From assembly GCF_000382205.1 (NCBI RefSeq), contig NZ_KB907786.1, positions 1,364,001 to 1,428,000 on the forward strand: a stretch of 64,000 nucleotides of DNA, in the 5' to 3' direction. A program made the position numbers and the translations under genes. A model generated the notes under the pieces. That model saw only the letters and a list, made by a program, of their open reading frames with translations, was not told the DNA's origin and did not search any database. Below are positions 1 to 8,999 of this stretch, piece by piece; within the stretch, counting starts at the first letter, position 1; each line of letters opens with the position of its first letter. The stretch is from Dyadobacter beijingensis DSM 21582 (lineage in GTDB: Bacteria; Bacteroidota; Bacteroidia; Cytophagales; Spirosomataceae).

Positions 1-118
1 CGGTGTATTTCCAGGTTCCGATTAAATCATTGGCCGTTTTGAGGTCAGCCGCGTAGGATACGGTTGCCGCGAGTGCGGTAACTGCCAGGATCATGGTAAG
101 CAAGTACTTTACTTTCAT
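1..118 (-). CDS. Secreted protein, N-terminal fragment (partial)
   Basis: Reading leftward from an ATG at 118, the first 39 codons give a typical signal peptide: basic start (MKVKY), hydrophobic core (LLTMILAVTALAATV) and a cleavage-like SYAAD. The mature part begins LKTANDLIGTWKYT and is cut by the window edge. The 'LIGTWKYT' start recalls small lipocalin-like or DUF1579-like secreted proteins, but that rests on a few residues and is only a suggestion. The protein is probably periplasmic. It is divergent from the metal-efflux genes; the 214 bases between them show no other gene. Confidence 0.6.
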   Translation of the reverse strand, partial: MKVKYLLTMILAVTALAATVSYAADLKTANDLIGTWKYT

Positions 119-332
119 TGTGTTAAATGGTTTTTGCTTGAACGATTGATTTTACATAGCAATGCGGCCCAATTTAGGAAAAAGCAGATAGCTTGCGATC
201 CCGGCAATGTTATATTTTCAGTAACTAAATTACCATCGGCCTTAACGGCTGATTAACGGTACCCACCCGGTTATTTCCCGTCAATTCGTTTTTGCCTACC
301 TGTTGCATTGGCATTTGCCCTACTTTTGGGAC

Positions 333-662
333 ATGAAGCTTTTGGTCGCATATCTGTTGGCTTTTTACGTGCTTGCGCTTTCCTGCATTCCCTGCCAGGA
401 CGATGCGCCCGCATGGCCCGGCAGCGACGCGGCCGCTACCACCATCAGCAAGTCGGACATCGGCCATCGGGAGGTGATCGACCTTTGTTCTCCCTTCTGC
501 ATATGCGCGTGCTGCGCGAGCGTGACGATCAGCCCGGCCCTTGCCGCCCTGCCCGAAACGCCTGTTACCCAGCTGGTACCGCCGGCGCGTTTCGCTTATC
601 TTCAAATGCATTACACCGGTAATCTGGCCGGGATCTGGCAGCCGCCGCAAGAAAGGGTATAA
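333..662 (+). CDS. DUF6660-like small Cys-rich exported protein
   Basis: A protein of 109 residues starting with a hydrophobic segment (MKLLVAYLLAFYVLALSCIPC) and carrying a cysteine cluster CSPFCICACC near residue 55. This layout, and the position directly before a CusA/CzcA pump, fit the DUF6660 family of Bacteroidota heavy-metal efflux loci (recalled, not searched). The cysteines suggest metal binding in the periplasm, which is inference. I chose the ATG at 333 over an in-frame ATG at 303 because 333 begins the signal-like segment. The next gene starts 84 bases downstream, with a small hairpin (GGTGCC, loop CGCA, GGCACC; 694-709) in the gap. Confidence 0.7.
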   Translation: MKLLVAYLLAFYVLALSCIPCQDDAPAWPGSDAAATTISKSDIGHREVIDLCSPFCICACCASVTISPALAALPETPVTQLVPPARFAYLQMHYTGNLAGIWQPPQERV

Positions 663-746
663 TCCGCATATTTATCGGACAAGTCGTTGTTCCGGTGCCC
701 GCAGGCACCCGGTGCGACGTCGCATACCTATTCATTGATCTCAGAA

Positions 747-3700
747 ATGCTAGATAAAATCATACACTTTTCGATCCGCAACAAGCTGGTGATCGGAATA
801 TTTACATTGGCCCTCGTGGCCTGGGGGAGCTATTCCCTCACGCGGCTGCCCATCGACGCCGTGCCCGACATTACCAATAACCAGGTCCAGATCATTACCA
901 GCAGCCCGTCGCTAGCCGCGCAGGAAGTGGAGCGGCTCGTCACATTCCCGGTGGAAACCGTGATGGCCACCATTCCCGAAACGGAAGAAATCCGTTCGAT
1001 CTCGCGCTTCGGCCTGTCGGTCGTCACGATCGTTTTCAAGGACAAAGTGGACGTTTATTGGGCGCGGCAGCAGGTTTCCGAGCGCCTGCACAGCGCCGTG
1101 GAGCAGATTCCGCCCGGTTCCGGCACGCCCAGCCTCGCGCCGGTAACCACCGGGCTGGGGGAGATTTACCAATATGTGCTGCATACGAAACCCGGTTTCG
1201 AAAATAAATATTCGCCTATGGTGCTGCGGAGCATTCAGGACTGGCTTGTACGCCGGCAGCTGCTGGGCACGGCCGGTGTGGCGGATGTGAGCAGTTTCGG
1301 CGGTTTTTTGAAGCAATACGAAATCGCCATTGACCCGCTCAGGCTGCGTAGTGCGGGGCTATCCATTGCCCGTGTTTTCGAAGCATTGGAACAAAATAAC
1401 CAGAATACCGGCGGGGCTTACATCGACAAAAAGCCGAATGCCTATTTCATCCGCAGCGAGGGGCTGATCGGCACGCTGGACGATATCCGTAAAATCCAGG
1501 TGAGTGAAACGGCCGCCGGCCTGCCCGTACTCATCCGCGATATTGCCGACGTGGGCTATGGCAGCGCCGTGCGGTATGGTGCCATGACGCGCAACGACGA
1601 GGGCGAAGTGGTGGGCGGCCTGGTACTGATGCTCAAAGGCGCCAATTCGTCGGAAGTGATCGGGAATGTAAAAGAGCGCATCGTGCAGATTCGCAAGAGC
1701 TTGCCGGAAGGCGTCGTCATCGAGCCGTTCCTCGACCGTACGAAACTCGTCAACAATGCGATCGGGACGGTGTCTCGGAACCTCGTGGAAGGCGCGCTGA
1801 TCGTCATTTTTGTACTCATTCTGCTGCTGGGAAATATGCGGGCGGGGCTGGTAGTGGCCTCCGTGATCCCGCTGGCGATGCTTTTCGCCGTGAGTATGAT
1901 GAACCTTTTCGGCGTTTCGGGCAACCTGATGAGCCTCGGCGCAATCGACTTCGGGCTGATCGTCGATGGGGCGGTAATTATCGTCGAGGCGACCTTGCAC
2001 CACATTGTCGGCAAGCGGTATACGCACCGCCTCACGCAGGAAGAAATGGACCGCGAAGTGTACGAATCGGCGTCCAAAATCCGCAATTCGGCAGCATTCG
2101 GGGAGATCATCATCCTCATCGTGTACCTGCCGATCCTGGCATTGGTGGGGATCGAAGGCAAGATGTTCAGGCCGATGGCGCAGACGGTAAGTTTCGCGAT
2201 CCTGGGTGCATTTATTCTCTCCTTAACCTACGTGCCTATGATGTCGGCCCTGTTTTTAAGCAAGAAAAATGAATACAAACCCGGCATCTCCGATCGGATC
2301 GTCGGCTTTTTCCACCGCATTTACCTGCCCGCGCTTAATTTTTCATTGCGGTGGAAATGGCTGGTGTCGGTAACGGCGGTGGTCATGCTGGCGGCGAGCG
2401 CGTGGCTGTTCCTGCGCATGGGCGGTGAATTTATCCCGCAGCTCGACGAGGGCGACTTCGCCGTAGAATTACGCGTGCTTACCGGCAGCTCATTGTCAGA
2501 AACCGTCGACGCCTCGCGGAAGGCTGCCGCCGTGCTGCTCAAAAACTTCCCCGACGAGGTGGTGGAAGTGGTCGGTAAGATCGGATCGTCCGAAATTCCG
2601 ACCGATCCGATGCCTGTCGAGGCGGGGGATATGATGGTGATTCTGAAAGAAAAATCGGCCTGGAAAAAGGCGGATAGCCGGGAAGAGCTGGCTGAAAAAA
2701 TGCATGCGGTCCTTTCCGAATCGATCGCGGGTGTGACATTCGGCTTCCAGCAGCCTATTCAAATGCGTTTCAACGAGCTCATGACGGGCGTGAAGCAGGA
2801 TGTAGCGATCAAGATTTTCGGGGAAGACCTGGACGTGCTCGCACGTTATGCCGCCCGTATCGGCAAGCTCGCCGGCGGCGTGCGCGGGGCCGAGGACGTG
2901 TACGTGGAGGCTGTTACCGGCCTGCCGCAGATCGTCGTGCGGTTCGACCGGGACAAGCTCGCACAATTCAATATCCCGGTCGCCGAAGCGAACAGGACGC
3001 TGAATGCCGCATTCGCAGGGGCCGGGGCAGGTTTGGTATTTGAAGGCGAAAAGCGGTTCGACCTCGTGGTACGGCTGCGAAATGTCGACCGGCAGCGTAT
3101 AGACGACGTCCGTGGCCTGTTCGTGACCAGCAGCGAAGGCCAGCAGGTCCCGCTCGACCAGCTCGCAGCCATTGAAATGAAAACCGGCGCCAACCAGATC
3201 CAGCGCGAGGACGCCAAACGGCGCATTACCGTGGCGTTCAACGTGCGTGGCCGCGACGTGGAAAGTATTGTCAATGAGCTCAGCGCGCGCATCGACCGGG
3301 AAATCAAGCTGCCGCCGGGGTATTTCGTGACCTACGGCGGTCAGTTTCAGAACTTGCAGGAAGCCAATGCCCGGCTGGCCGTAGCGGTACCCGTGGCGTT
3401 GCTGCTGATTTTTGTGTTACTCTATTTCACGTTCCATTCGCTGCGGCAAAGCACGCTGGTGCTGACGGCCATCCCGTTTTCGGCCATTGGCGGCGTGCTG
3501 GCGCTTTGGGTGCGCGATATGCCGTTCAGCATTTCGGCAGGGATCGGTTTCATTGCCTTGTTCGGCGTGGCGGTGCTGAACGGCATCGTGCTGATCGGCG
3601 AGTTCAATGCGCTCCGGCAATCGGGTGAGACGGATTTGCGCAAAGTGATCTTTACGGGTACCGAAACGCGCCTGCGGCCGGTGCTGATGACGGCGCTTGT

Positions 3701-5129
3701 GGCGTCGCTCGGCTTTTTGCCGATGGCACTGTCGTCGAGCGCGGGGGCGGAAGTGCAGCGCCCGCTGGCGACGGTGGTGATCGGCGGGCTGGTTTCGGCT
3801 ACATTGCTGACGTTGCTCGTGCTGCCGGTATGGTATGGCATGGTAGAACGGCGCTGGGGCGTCGGGAGCCGGGGAAAAGTGGTGGGTGTGGCGGTAATCG
3901 GCCTGGTTATGTGCTTTTTACCTGCACGTACCCAAGCTCAGGAAGCCGCGGCACGTAAGCTCACGCTCCGGCAGGCGGTGGACGAAGCATTGGACCGCAA
4001 CCCGGTCATCAAGGGCAATGTGTACCGGATAGGTTACCAGCAGGCGCTCACTAAAACCGCCGCCGATTTTGCCAAAACCGACTTTTCATGGATGGGCGGG
4101 CAGTATAACAGCGTGAAATTCGACAACCATTTTCTTTTGTCCCAAAATCTGCCGAACCCTGCTGCGGTAGCACGGCGGAAGTCGCTGCTGTCGGAAGAAG
4201 TGGCCGGCGTGCAGGCGGAAATGGAGGTGACCAAAGCGGAGCTGATCAGGCAGGTGAAGGTCAATTTTCAGCAGCAGGTTTTGCTGAAAACAAGGGGCAA
4301 ACTACAGTTGGCGGAGCGCCAACGCGCCGAACGTTTTGTGAAAGCAGCCGAAATGCGGTTCAAAACCGGTGAAACCAACCAGCTCGAATATGCCACCGCC
4401 CAAAGCCAGCTCGGCGATGTGCGTGCGCAGCAGATCCGGAACCAGGGTGATTTGCTGAACCTGCAACGCGCATTGCAGGCGCTGGTGAACGGCAGTGCCC
4501 TCGCGGAGGCCGACGCGGACTCGCTCCTGCGCAGGAACCCGGCGTCGTCTTCGCCTGACACGGCGATGTTGAACAGTAATCCCTATTTGCGCCTCCTCAA
4601 CCAGCAAGCGGCTATCGGCCGCAAGCAAACGGCGGTGCAAAAAGCCGCGATCCTACCCGAACTGAATGTGGGCTATTTCAACCAGTCGTTAACCGGTTTT
4701 CAGAATACCGGCAATGGTGAGGTGTATTACGGTGCCGGAAGGCGCTTTCAGGGCGTGCAGGTGGGCGTGCAGCTGCCGATTTTCAATGGGGCGGCGAAAG
4801 CCCGGGTGAGGGCGGCGCAGGCAGGCGAGCAAGTGGCGGCCAGCCGGATGGAAGCGGCCCGTGTACAGCTAAATAGCGACTGGGAGCAGGCGATGAGAAG
4901 CCTGGAAACGGCGCGGCAAAACCTGGACCTGTACGAAGAAAGCACCCTGCCGCTTGCCGGAACGATCCAGTCCAATGCAAGCCGTGCCTATGAAACCGGC
5001 GAGATCGGGTATATCGAATACGGCCAGGCCTGGAACCGGGCATTGGGTATCCGCCTCACCTGGCTCGATTTGCTGTATGCTTACAATCAGTCGGTTATCC
5101 AAATTGAATTTCTTTTAAATGAGCAGTAA
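747..5129 (+). CDS. CusA/CzcA-type heavy-metal RND pump fused to a TolC-like channel
   Basis: A 1460-residue fusion. Residues 1 to about 1035 are an RND pump of the heavy-metal branch: the start MLDKIIHFSIRNKLV, the RLPIDAVPDITNNQVQI stretch and the proton-relay helix DFGLIVDGAVIIVE near residue 401 (two Asp and a Glu typical of CzcA/CusA). After a hydrophobic segment near 1043-1063 ending in TQAQ, residues of about 1065 to the end form a TolC/CzcC-like outer-membrane factor with long helices and the repeat pattern KTGETNQLEYATAQSQL. Such pump-channel fusions are known in Bacteroidota. The protein exports metal cations such as Cu, Co, Zn or Cd; which one cannot be read here. ATG 747 fits the conserved start; an ORF extension to 687 is unlikely. 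Confidence 0.93.
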   Translation: MLDKIIHFSIRNKLVIGIFTLALVAWGSYSLTRLPIDAVPDITNNQVQIITSSPSLAAQEVERLVTFPVETVMATIPETEEIRSISRFGLSVVTIVFKDKVDVYWARQQVSERLHSAVEQIPPGSGTPSLAPVTTGLGEIYQYVLHTKPGFENKYSPMVLRSIQDWLVRRQLLGTAGVADVSSFGGFLKQYEIAIDPLRLRSAGLSIARVFEALEQNNQNTGGAYIDKKPNAYFIRSEGLIGTLDDIRKIQVSETAAGLPVLIRDIADVGYGSAVRYGAMTRNDEGEVVGGLVLMLKGANSSEVIGNVKERIVQIRKSLPEGVVIEPFLDRTKLVNNAIGTVSRNLVEGALIVIFVLILLLGNMRAGLVVASVIPLAMLFAVSMMNLFGVSGNLMSLGAIDFGLIVDGAVIIVEATLHHIVGKRYTHRLTQEEMDREVYESASKIRNSAAFGEIIILIVYLPILALVGIEGKMFRPMAQTVSFAILGAFILSLTYVPMMSALFLSKKNEYKPGISDRIVGFFHRIYLPALNFSLRWKWLVSVTAVVMLAASAWLFLRMGGEFIPQLDEGDFAVELRVLTGSSLSETVDASRKAAAVLLKNFPDEVVEVVGKIGSSEIPTDPMPVEAGDMMVILKEKSAWKKADSREELAEKMHAVLSESIAGVTFGFQQPIQMRFNELMTGVKQDVAIKIFGEDLDVLARYAARIGKLAGGVRGAEDVYVEAVTGLPQIVVRFDRDKLAQFNIPVAEANRTLNAAFAGAGAGLVFEGEKRFDLVVRLRNVDRQRIDDVRGLFVTSSEGQQVPLDQLAAIEMKTGANQIQREDAKRRITVAFNVRGRDVESIVNELSARIDREIKLPPGYFVTYGGQFQNLQEANARLAVAVPVALLLIFVLLYFTFHSLRQSTLVLTAIPFSAIGGVLALWVRDMPFSISAGIGFIALFGVAVLNGIVLIGEFNALRQSGETDLRKVIFTGTETRLRPVLMTALVASLGFLPMALSSSAGAEVQRPLATVVIGGLVSATLLTLLVLPVWYGMVERRWGVGSRGKVVGVAVIGLVMCFLPARTQAQEAAARKLTLRQAVDEALDRNPVIKGNVYRIGYQQALTKTAADFAKTDFSWMGGQYNSVKFDNHFLLSQNLPNPAAVARRKSLLSEEVAGVQAEMEVTKAELIRQVKVNFQQQVLLKTRGKLQLAERQRAERFVKAAEMRFKTGETNQLEYATAQSQLGDVRAQQIRNQGDLLNLQRALQALVNGSALAEADADSLLRRNPASSSPDTAMLNSNPYLRLLNQQAAIGRKQTAVQKAAILPELNVGYFNQSLTGFQNTGNGEVYYGAGRRFQGVQVGVQLPIFNGAAKARVRAAQAGEQVAASRMEAARVQLNSDWEQAMRSLETARQNLDLYEESTLPLAGTIQSNASRAYETGEIGYIEYGQAWNRALGIRLTWLDLLYAYNQSVIQIEFLLNEQ

Positions 5130-5142
5130 CCCCCATTCATTC

Positions 5143-6300
5143 ATGAAAAATATAGCATTTGCACTGTTGCTGGCATTCGCCGCAGCCGCCTGCAAGCCGG
5201 GCGCGGACAAGGAAGCCGGGGAGGCTGCGGAAGCGCCCGCAACCGAAGAAACCAGTCAGGTAGACTTGACGCAGGCCCAATACGAAACGGCCGGCATTGA
5301 AACCGCCGGCTTTTCGGTAAGGAAACTGAGCGGGACCGTAGCCGCCAATGGCGTGATCGACATTCCGCCGCAGAACCTGGTAAGCATTTCTGCGCCGCTC
5401 GGCGGGTTTGTCCGGAAATCGGAATTGTTGCAGGGGATGAAAGTGCAGAAGGGAGAAGTGCTGGCGGTGGTCGAAAACCCCGATTTTATCCCCATGCAGC
5501 AGGATTACCTCGAAACCCAGGGCAAGCTGGAATATGCCGGGCAGGAGTATCAGCGCCAGAGCGAGCTAAGCAAGGAGAATGTGAATGCGCAAAAGGCATT
5601 GCAGCAGGCGTCGTCCGAGCTGAAAGTGCTGCTTGCGCGGCTCGCCGGGTTGAAGGAGCGCATCCGCACGGCCGGTATCGACATGGCCGGGCTGGAAAAG
5701 GGCCATATTGCCAGCACGGCGTCCATCCGCTCGCCCATTGCGGGCTCTGTAACGGTCGTGAATGTGAACCTGGGCAAATACGTAAACCCGACGGACGTCA
5801 TGTTCGAAATCGTCGATACCGATCACTTGCATGTGGAACTGGCTGTTTTTGAGCAGGATATTCCCAAAGTGAAGCTGGGACAGCTGGTGCGTTTCCGGGT
5901 GAGCAACAACCCGGCACAGGAGGATCTGGCGAAGGTTTATTTGATTAACCAAAAAATCAACGACGACCGTACGGTGCGCGTGCATTGCCACCTCGAAAGC
6001 GAAGACCACAGCCTGCTGCCGCAAAACTTCGTGAAAGCGGTCATCGAAACCGGCGCAAATCCCGTGAATGCCTTGCCCGACGAAGCGGTCGTGGACTTTG
6101 AAGGGAAATCGTACGTGTTTGTGAAAGACCCGAAAAAGGAGCGTGGCTTCGATATGGTGGAAGTGTCGAGAGGTATTTCCGAAAATGGATTTACCGAGGT
6201 GAAAATGCCGGCCACTGCGAAGGAAAACAGCACTTTCGTTGTGAAAGGGGCCTATGCATTATTGTCCAAACTGAAAAACGCGGACGAAGAAGAGCACTAA
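5143..6300 (+). CDS. RND efflux periplasmic adaptor lipoprotein (CusB/CzcB type)
   Basis: A 385-residue membrane-fusion protein that links the inner-membrane pump to its outer-membrane channel. It opens with a lipoprotein signal (LLLAFAAAAC, Cys 17). A barrel-sandwich/lipoyl half follows (SISAPLGGFVRKSELLQGMK, VLAVVENPDF), then a helical hairpin, the second lipoyl half (IRSPIAGSVTVVNVNLGKYV) and a beta-barrel region (LHVELAVFEQDIPKVKLGQ). The gene starts 13 bases after the pump gene, so the two are co-transcribed. ATG 5143 is preferred to ATG 5119 because it places the signal peptide at the N-terminus. No Met-rich or His-rich metal site stands out, so metal specificity stays open. Confidence 0.9.
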   Translation: MKNIAFALLLAFAAAACKPGADKEAGEAAEAPATEETSQVDLTQAQYETAGIETAGFSVRKLSGTVAANGVIDIPPQNLVSISAPLGGFVRKSELLQGMKVQKGEVLAVVENPDFIPMQQDYLETQGKLEYAGQEYQRQSELSKENVNAQKALQQASSELKVLLARLAGLKERIRTAGIDMAGLEKGHIASTASIRSPIAGSVTVVNVNLGKYVNPTDVMFEIVDTDHLHVELAVFEQDIPKVKLGQLVRFRVSNNPAQEDLAKVYLINQKINDDRTVRVHCHLESEDHSLLPQNFVKAVIETGANPVNALPDEAVVDFEGKSYVFVKDPKKERGFDMVEVSRGISENGFTEVKMPATAKENSTFVVKGAYALLSKLKNADEEEH

Positions 6301-6310
6301 CGAAGAGATG

Positions 6311-6339
6311 GGCAGGGAGCGGGAAGCTGCTCGCCTGCC
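6311..6339. terminator. Hairpin between convergent efflux and TetR genes
   Basis: GGCAGGGAGC (6311-6320) pairs with GCTCGCCTGCC (6329-6339) with one bulged base and a loop of eight. It sits in the 38-base gap between the stop of the adaptor gene and the stop of the convergent TetR gene and could serve both directions. The T tract is weak. Confidence 0.5.
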
Positions 6340-6941
6340 TATGCTTTGATGCGGTTGACGAGCGCCTGTACCGTCGCTAGGACGTGCTCCATATGGCGAT
6401 AATCACCGGTCACTTTTGAAAACATGACCCCTCCTTCGATGAGGGCGATTATGGAAACGGCCATTTCCTCGGCATTGACGCCCGGCTGGAACTCGCCGGC
6501 CTCGGTACCAAGCCGGATAATGTCCATCAGACTTTTTTTCCAGCTGTTCAGCGCCTTGGCCGCGCTTAACTGGAGCGGGACGTTGGTATCGTCGGCCTCG
6601 ACGGCGGTATTCAGGATGGGGCATCCGCCGCGGTTGCCTACGCTCGAAATCACGTTTTTATATACACGGCCGTACACCATCAGTTTTTCGTAGTAGGTCG
6701 GGGCTTTGTCGAGCTGGGCCTTCACGGTATTGAAAACGAGCGAGCGGTTGTATTCAAATACCGCCAGCGCCACTTCCTCCTTGTTCTCGAAATTACCGTA
6801 GATGCTGCCCTTCGTGAGGCCGGTCGCCTCGGTGATATCCGACATGGATGTGCCTGCATACCCTTTCCGGTTGAAAATTTCGGCGGTTTTTTCAATAATG
6901 AAGTTGCGCGTACGCTCGGCTTTCGATGTTCCTGCATTCAT
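6339..6941 (-). CDS. TetR/AcrR family transcriptional repressor
   Basis: A 200-residue regulator. The N-terminal DNA-binding domain shows the TetR helix-turn-helix: IIEKTAEIFNRKGYAGTSMS, then DITEATGLTKGSIYGNFENK around residues 32-52. The C-terminal half is helical and should bind a ligand; it contains GGCPILNTAVEADD, seen in AcrR-like members. It is convergent with the metal-efflux genes and may or may not control them. ATG 6941 is chosen because it begins the conserved domain; an in-frame ATG at 6998 would place the promoter and operator inside the gene. Self-repression is likely because a 14-bp perfect palindrome overlaps its -7 box. Confidence 0.87.
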   Translation of the reverse strand: MNAGTSKAERTRNFIIEKTAEIFNRKGYAGTSMSDITEATGLTKGSIYGNFENKEEVALAVFEYNRSLVFNTVKAQLDKAPTYYEKLMVYGRVYKNVISSVGNRGGCPILNTAVEADDTNVPLQLSAAKALNSWKKSLMDIIRLGTEAGEFQPGVNAEEMAVSIIALIEGGVMFSKVTGDYRHMEHVLATVQALVNRIKA

Positions 6942-6948
6942 AGTACTA

Positions 6949-6980
6949 CAAATATACCAATTGGTATTTATTTTAACAAA
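6949..6980 (-). promoter_or_regulatory. tetR promoter with overlapping 14-bp palindromic operator
   Basis: On the minus strand a TTTG (6980-6977) is followed after 20 bases by TATATTTG (6956-6949), matching the Bacteroidota -33/-7 consensus TTTG/TAnnTTTG. A perfect palindrome ATACCAATTGGTAT (6954-6967) lies between the boxes and overlaps the -7 box, as expected for an autorepressor operator. The start codon is only about 8 bases from the -7 box, so the transcript would have almost no leader. Confidence 0.65.
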
Positions 6981-7004
6981 TGGAAATGCAGCTGTCAAAG
7001 GGTG

Positions 7005-8240
7005 TCAGGCTGAGATTGCGGGCAGGATTTTCCCCCGTAATTCGCCGAAACCGACGCGGACATTTTCTTTTTGCCCGAAACCCCGCATACAAACGACGTC
7101 GTGGTCTTCCAGAAAGCGCCTTTCGGCACCATTTGCAAGTTGAATGCGCTGCTGACCATTGACAGTGGCTTCGAGCAGGCAGCCTTTGCCGGTGAGCTCG
7201 CGGCTGCTGATGGTGCCGGTAGCGAGCAGGTCGCCTGTTTGCAGGTTGCAGCCGGTGATGGTGTGATGGGCAATCTGCTGCGCGGCCGTCCAGTACAAGT
7301 GTCGGGCATTGGTTTGGCAAACGACCGATTCTTCGCCGTGCTCCGGTTTGATGCTCACCGAAAGCGACAGGTCGAAATTAGTACGCGGATTTGCGGCAAG
7401 GTAGGGAATTGGCGCAGGCGATTGCGCTGGCGCGGGTACGCGGAAGAGCTGCAATGCATCCCACGTGACGATCCACGGTGAAATGCCGGATGCGAAGTTT
7501 TTGCTCGTAAATGGTCCCAGCGGCTGGTATTCCCAGCGCTGAATATCGCGGGCCGACCAGTCATTGAAAAGCACCACCCCGAAAATGTAATCTTCCGCCT
7601 CGCCCACCGGTACCGGGCGGCCGAAGACCGAATCTTTGCCGATCACAAATGCCAGTTCCAGCTCGTAATCCAGCGCATTGGTAGGGATAAATGCCGGATT
7701 CCCGTCCTTTTGCCCCACCTGCCCCCACGGTCGGCGTACCGGCGTGCCCGACACGACGATGGAAGACGCCCGGCCGTGATAGGCGACGGGCAAATGCTTC
7801 CAGTTGGGAAACAGGGGGTTTTCGGGCCGGAAAAGCTGCCCGACGCCGAATGCATGTTCCTCACTCGAATAGAAATCGGTGTAATTGCCGACCTTCATCG
7901 GCATATGCATCTGCACGTCCCGAAGTGGTATCAGCAAGTGGCCGGCATATTGCTGCAATACGGAGCCAGGCTCGCAAAGCGCGTGTTGAACGGTTTTTCG
8001 CACATAATCGGAAAATTCCCGGCCGAGTGTCATCAGGTCATTCAGCACGGGCTTTCGGAAAACGCCGCCGGCCTCCGGATAATGCGGAAAAAGGTCCAAT
8101 GCGTAAGCCGCGGCCAGGTCCAGTACCCAGTCGCCGATCGCCACGCCTGCCCGCGCCGGGCGTTCGTCGCTGAATATCCCGAACGGCAGGTTATGGATGG
8201 AAAAGTCGGAATCGGGTGCGATGGGGAGCCAGGATTGCAT
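7005..8240 (-). CDS. fahA: Fumarylacetoacetase
   Basis: A 411-residue enzyme that splits fumarylacetoacetate into fumarate and acetoacetate, the last step of tyrosine breakdown in the cytoplasm. Expected active-site residues are present in order: Asp122 and His129 in YTDFYSSEEHA, Glu193 and Glu195 in DYELELAFVIG, and Asp227 in FNDWSARD. These correspond to the metal ligands and catalytic His known for mammalian FAH. Length is normal for the family. It is the last gene of the minus-strand cluster, 12 bases after the phenylalanine hydroxylase gene. Confidence 0.95.
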   Translation of the reverse strand: MQSWLPIAPDSDFSIHNLPFGIFSDERPARAGVAIGDWVLDLAAAYALDLFPHYPEAGGVFRKPVLNDLMTLGREFSDYVRKTVQHALCEPGSVLQQYAGHLLIPLRDVQMHMPMKVGNYTDFYSSEEHAFGVGQLFRPENPLFPNWKHLPVAYHGRASSIVVSGTPVRRPWGQVGQKDGNPAFIPTNALDYELELAFVIGKDSVFGRPVPVGEAEDYIFGVVLFNDWSARDIQRWEYQPLGPFTSKNFASGISPWIVTWDALQLFRVPAPAQSPAPIPYLAANPRTNFDLSLSVSIKPEHGEESVVCQTNARHLYWTAAQQIAHHTITGCNLQTGDLLATGTISSRELTGKGCLLEATVNGQQRIQLANGAERRFLEDHDVVCMRGFGQKENVRVGFGELRGKILPAISA

Positions 8241-8252
8241 AGGTTGAAAGTG

Positions 8253-8981
8253 TTAAGCCTGCTGGGCCGAATATGCTTCCAGCAATGGCTCGATGCCGGT
8301 TACGGATTCGTACAGCTGGTCGTAGGAATCAATGACAAAATAATGGTCCTGGTAGCGGTCAATATGGTAAGGCGTATCCAGCACCATCGGCAGGTCGAAA
8401 TCGCGCTTGGGCACGTCTTCACGCAGGCAGTACGTACTCTCTCCCGACGATGAGATAATGCCGCCGCCGTAGATTTTCAAGGTACCATCCTCCCGGATCA
8501 GCCCGAACTCGACCGTGTACCAGTACAGCCGCGAAATGCGCTGTAAAACTTCCTCCTGATCGATATGCTTCAATGCGACCTCGCTCAAATGCGCCATAAA
8601 ATCGCAGAATGCCTGGTTGCTGAGCAGGGGAACGTGCCCGAATGTGTCGTGGAACATATCGGGTTCTTCGAGATAGTCGATCTGCTCGGGTTTGCGCAGC
8701 CAGCTGGTAGCCGGAAATTGCCGGTTGTACAAATGCGTGTAAAATTCGCGGTGCGGGATCAGGCCGGGCACAACGTATACTTCCCAGCCTGTCAATTTGT
8801 GAAGTGCCGGGTTCGTTTCCCGATCGAAATCGGGAATGTGGCCGGCCACGAAACCGACCTTTTCGACGCCGTCCAGGTAGGCGCGGCTGGCAATGCGCGG
8901 CAGCTGCGCCATTTGCCGGGTGAAAAGCTGCTGCCACATCCGGTGGTCGGCCGGGGTATAATGTCGATAGTCCTGGTTCAT
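8253..8981 (-). CDS. phhA: Phenylalanine 4-monooxygenase
   Basis: A 242-residue aromatic amino acid hydroxylase that converts phenylalanine to tyrosine using tetrahydropterin and non-haem iron. The iron triad is visible: His111 and His116 in MFHDTFGHVPLL and Glu158 in YWYTVEFGL. The protein is the bacterial catalytic domain only, with no ACT regulatory domain. ATG 8981 is preferred; a TTG nine bases upstream is possible. It lies 18 bases downstream of the hydroxyphenylpyruvate dioxygenase gene, so hydroxylation and ring cleavage are probably co-expressed. Confidence 0.95.
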   Translation of the reverse strand: MNQDYRHYTPADHRMWQQLFTRQMAQLPRIASRAYLDGVEKVGFVAGHIPDFDRETNPALHKLTGWEVYVVPGLIPHREFYTHLYNRQFPATSWLRKPEQIDYLEEPDMFHDTFGHVPLLSNQAFCDFMAHLSEVALKHIDQEEVLQRISRLYWYTVEFGLIREDGTLKIYGGGIISSSGESTYCLREDVPKRDFDLPMVLDTPYHIDRYQDHYFVIDSYDQLYESVTGIEPLLEAYSAQQA

Positions 8982-8999
8982 GATTGACAAAGGTTTACA

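Noticed and set aside
321..328. TACTTTTG as a promoter of the DUF6660 gene
   Set aside because: It is only four bases from the start codon and no TTTG lies at the right distance.
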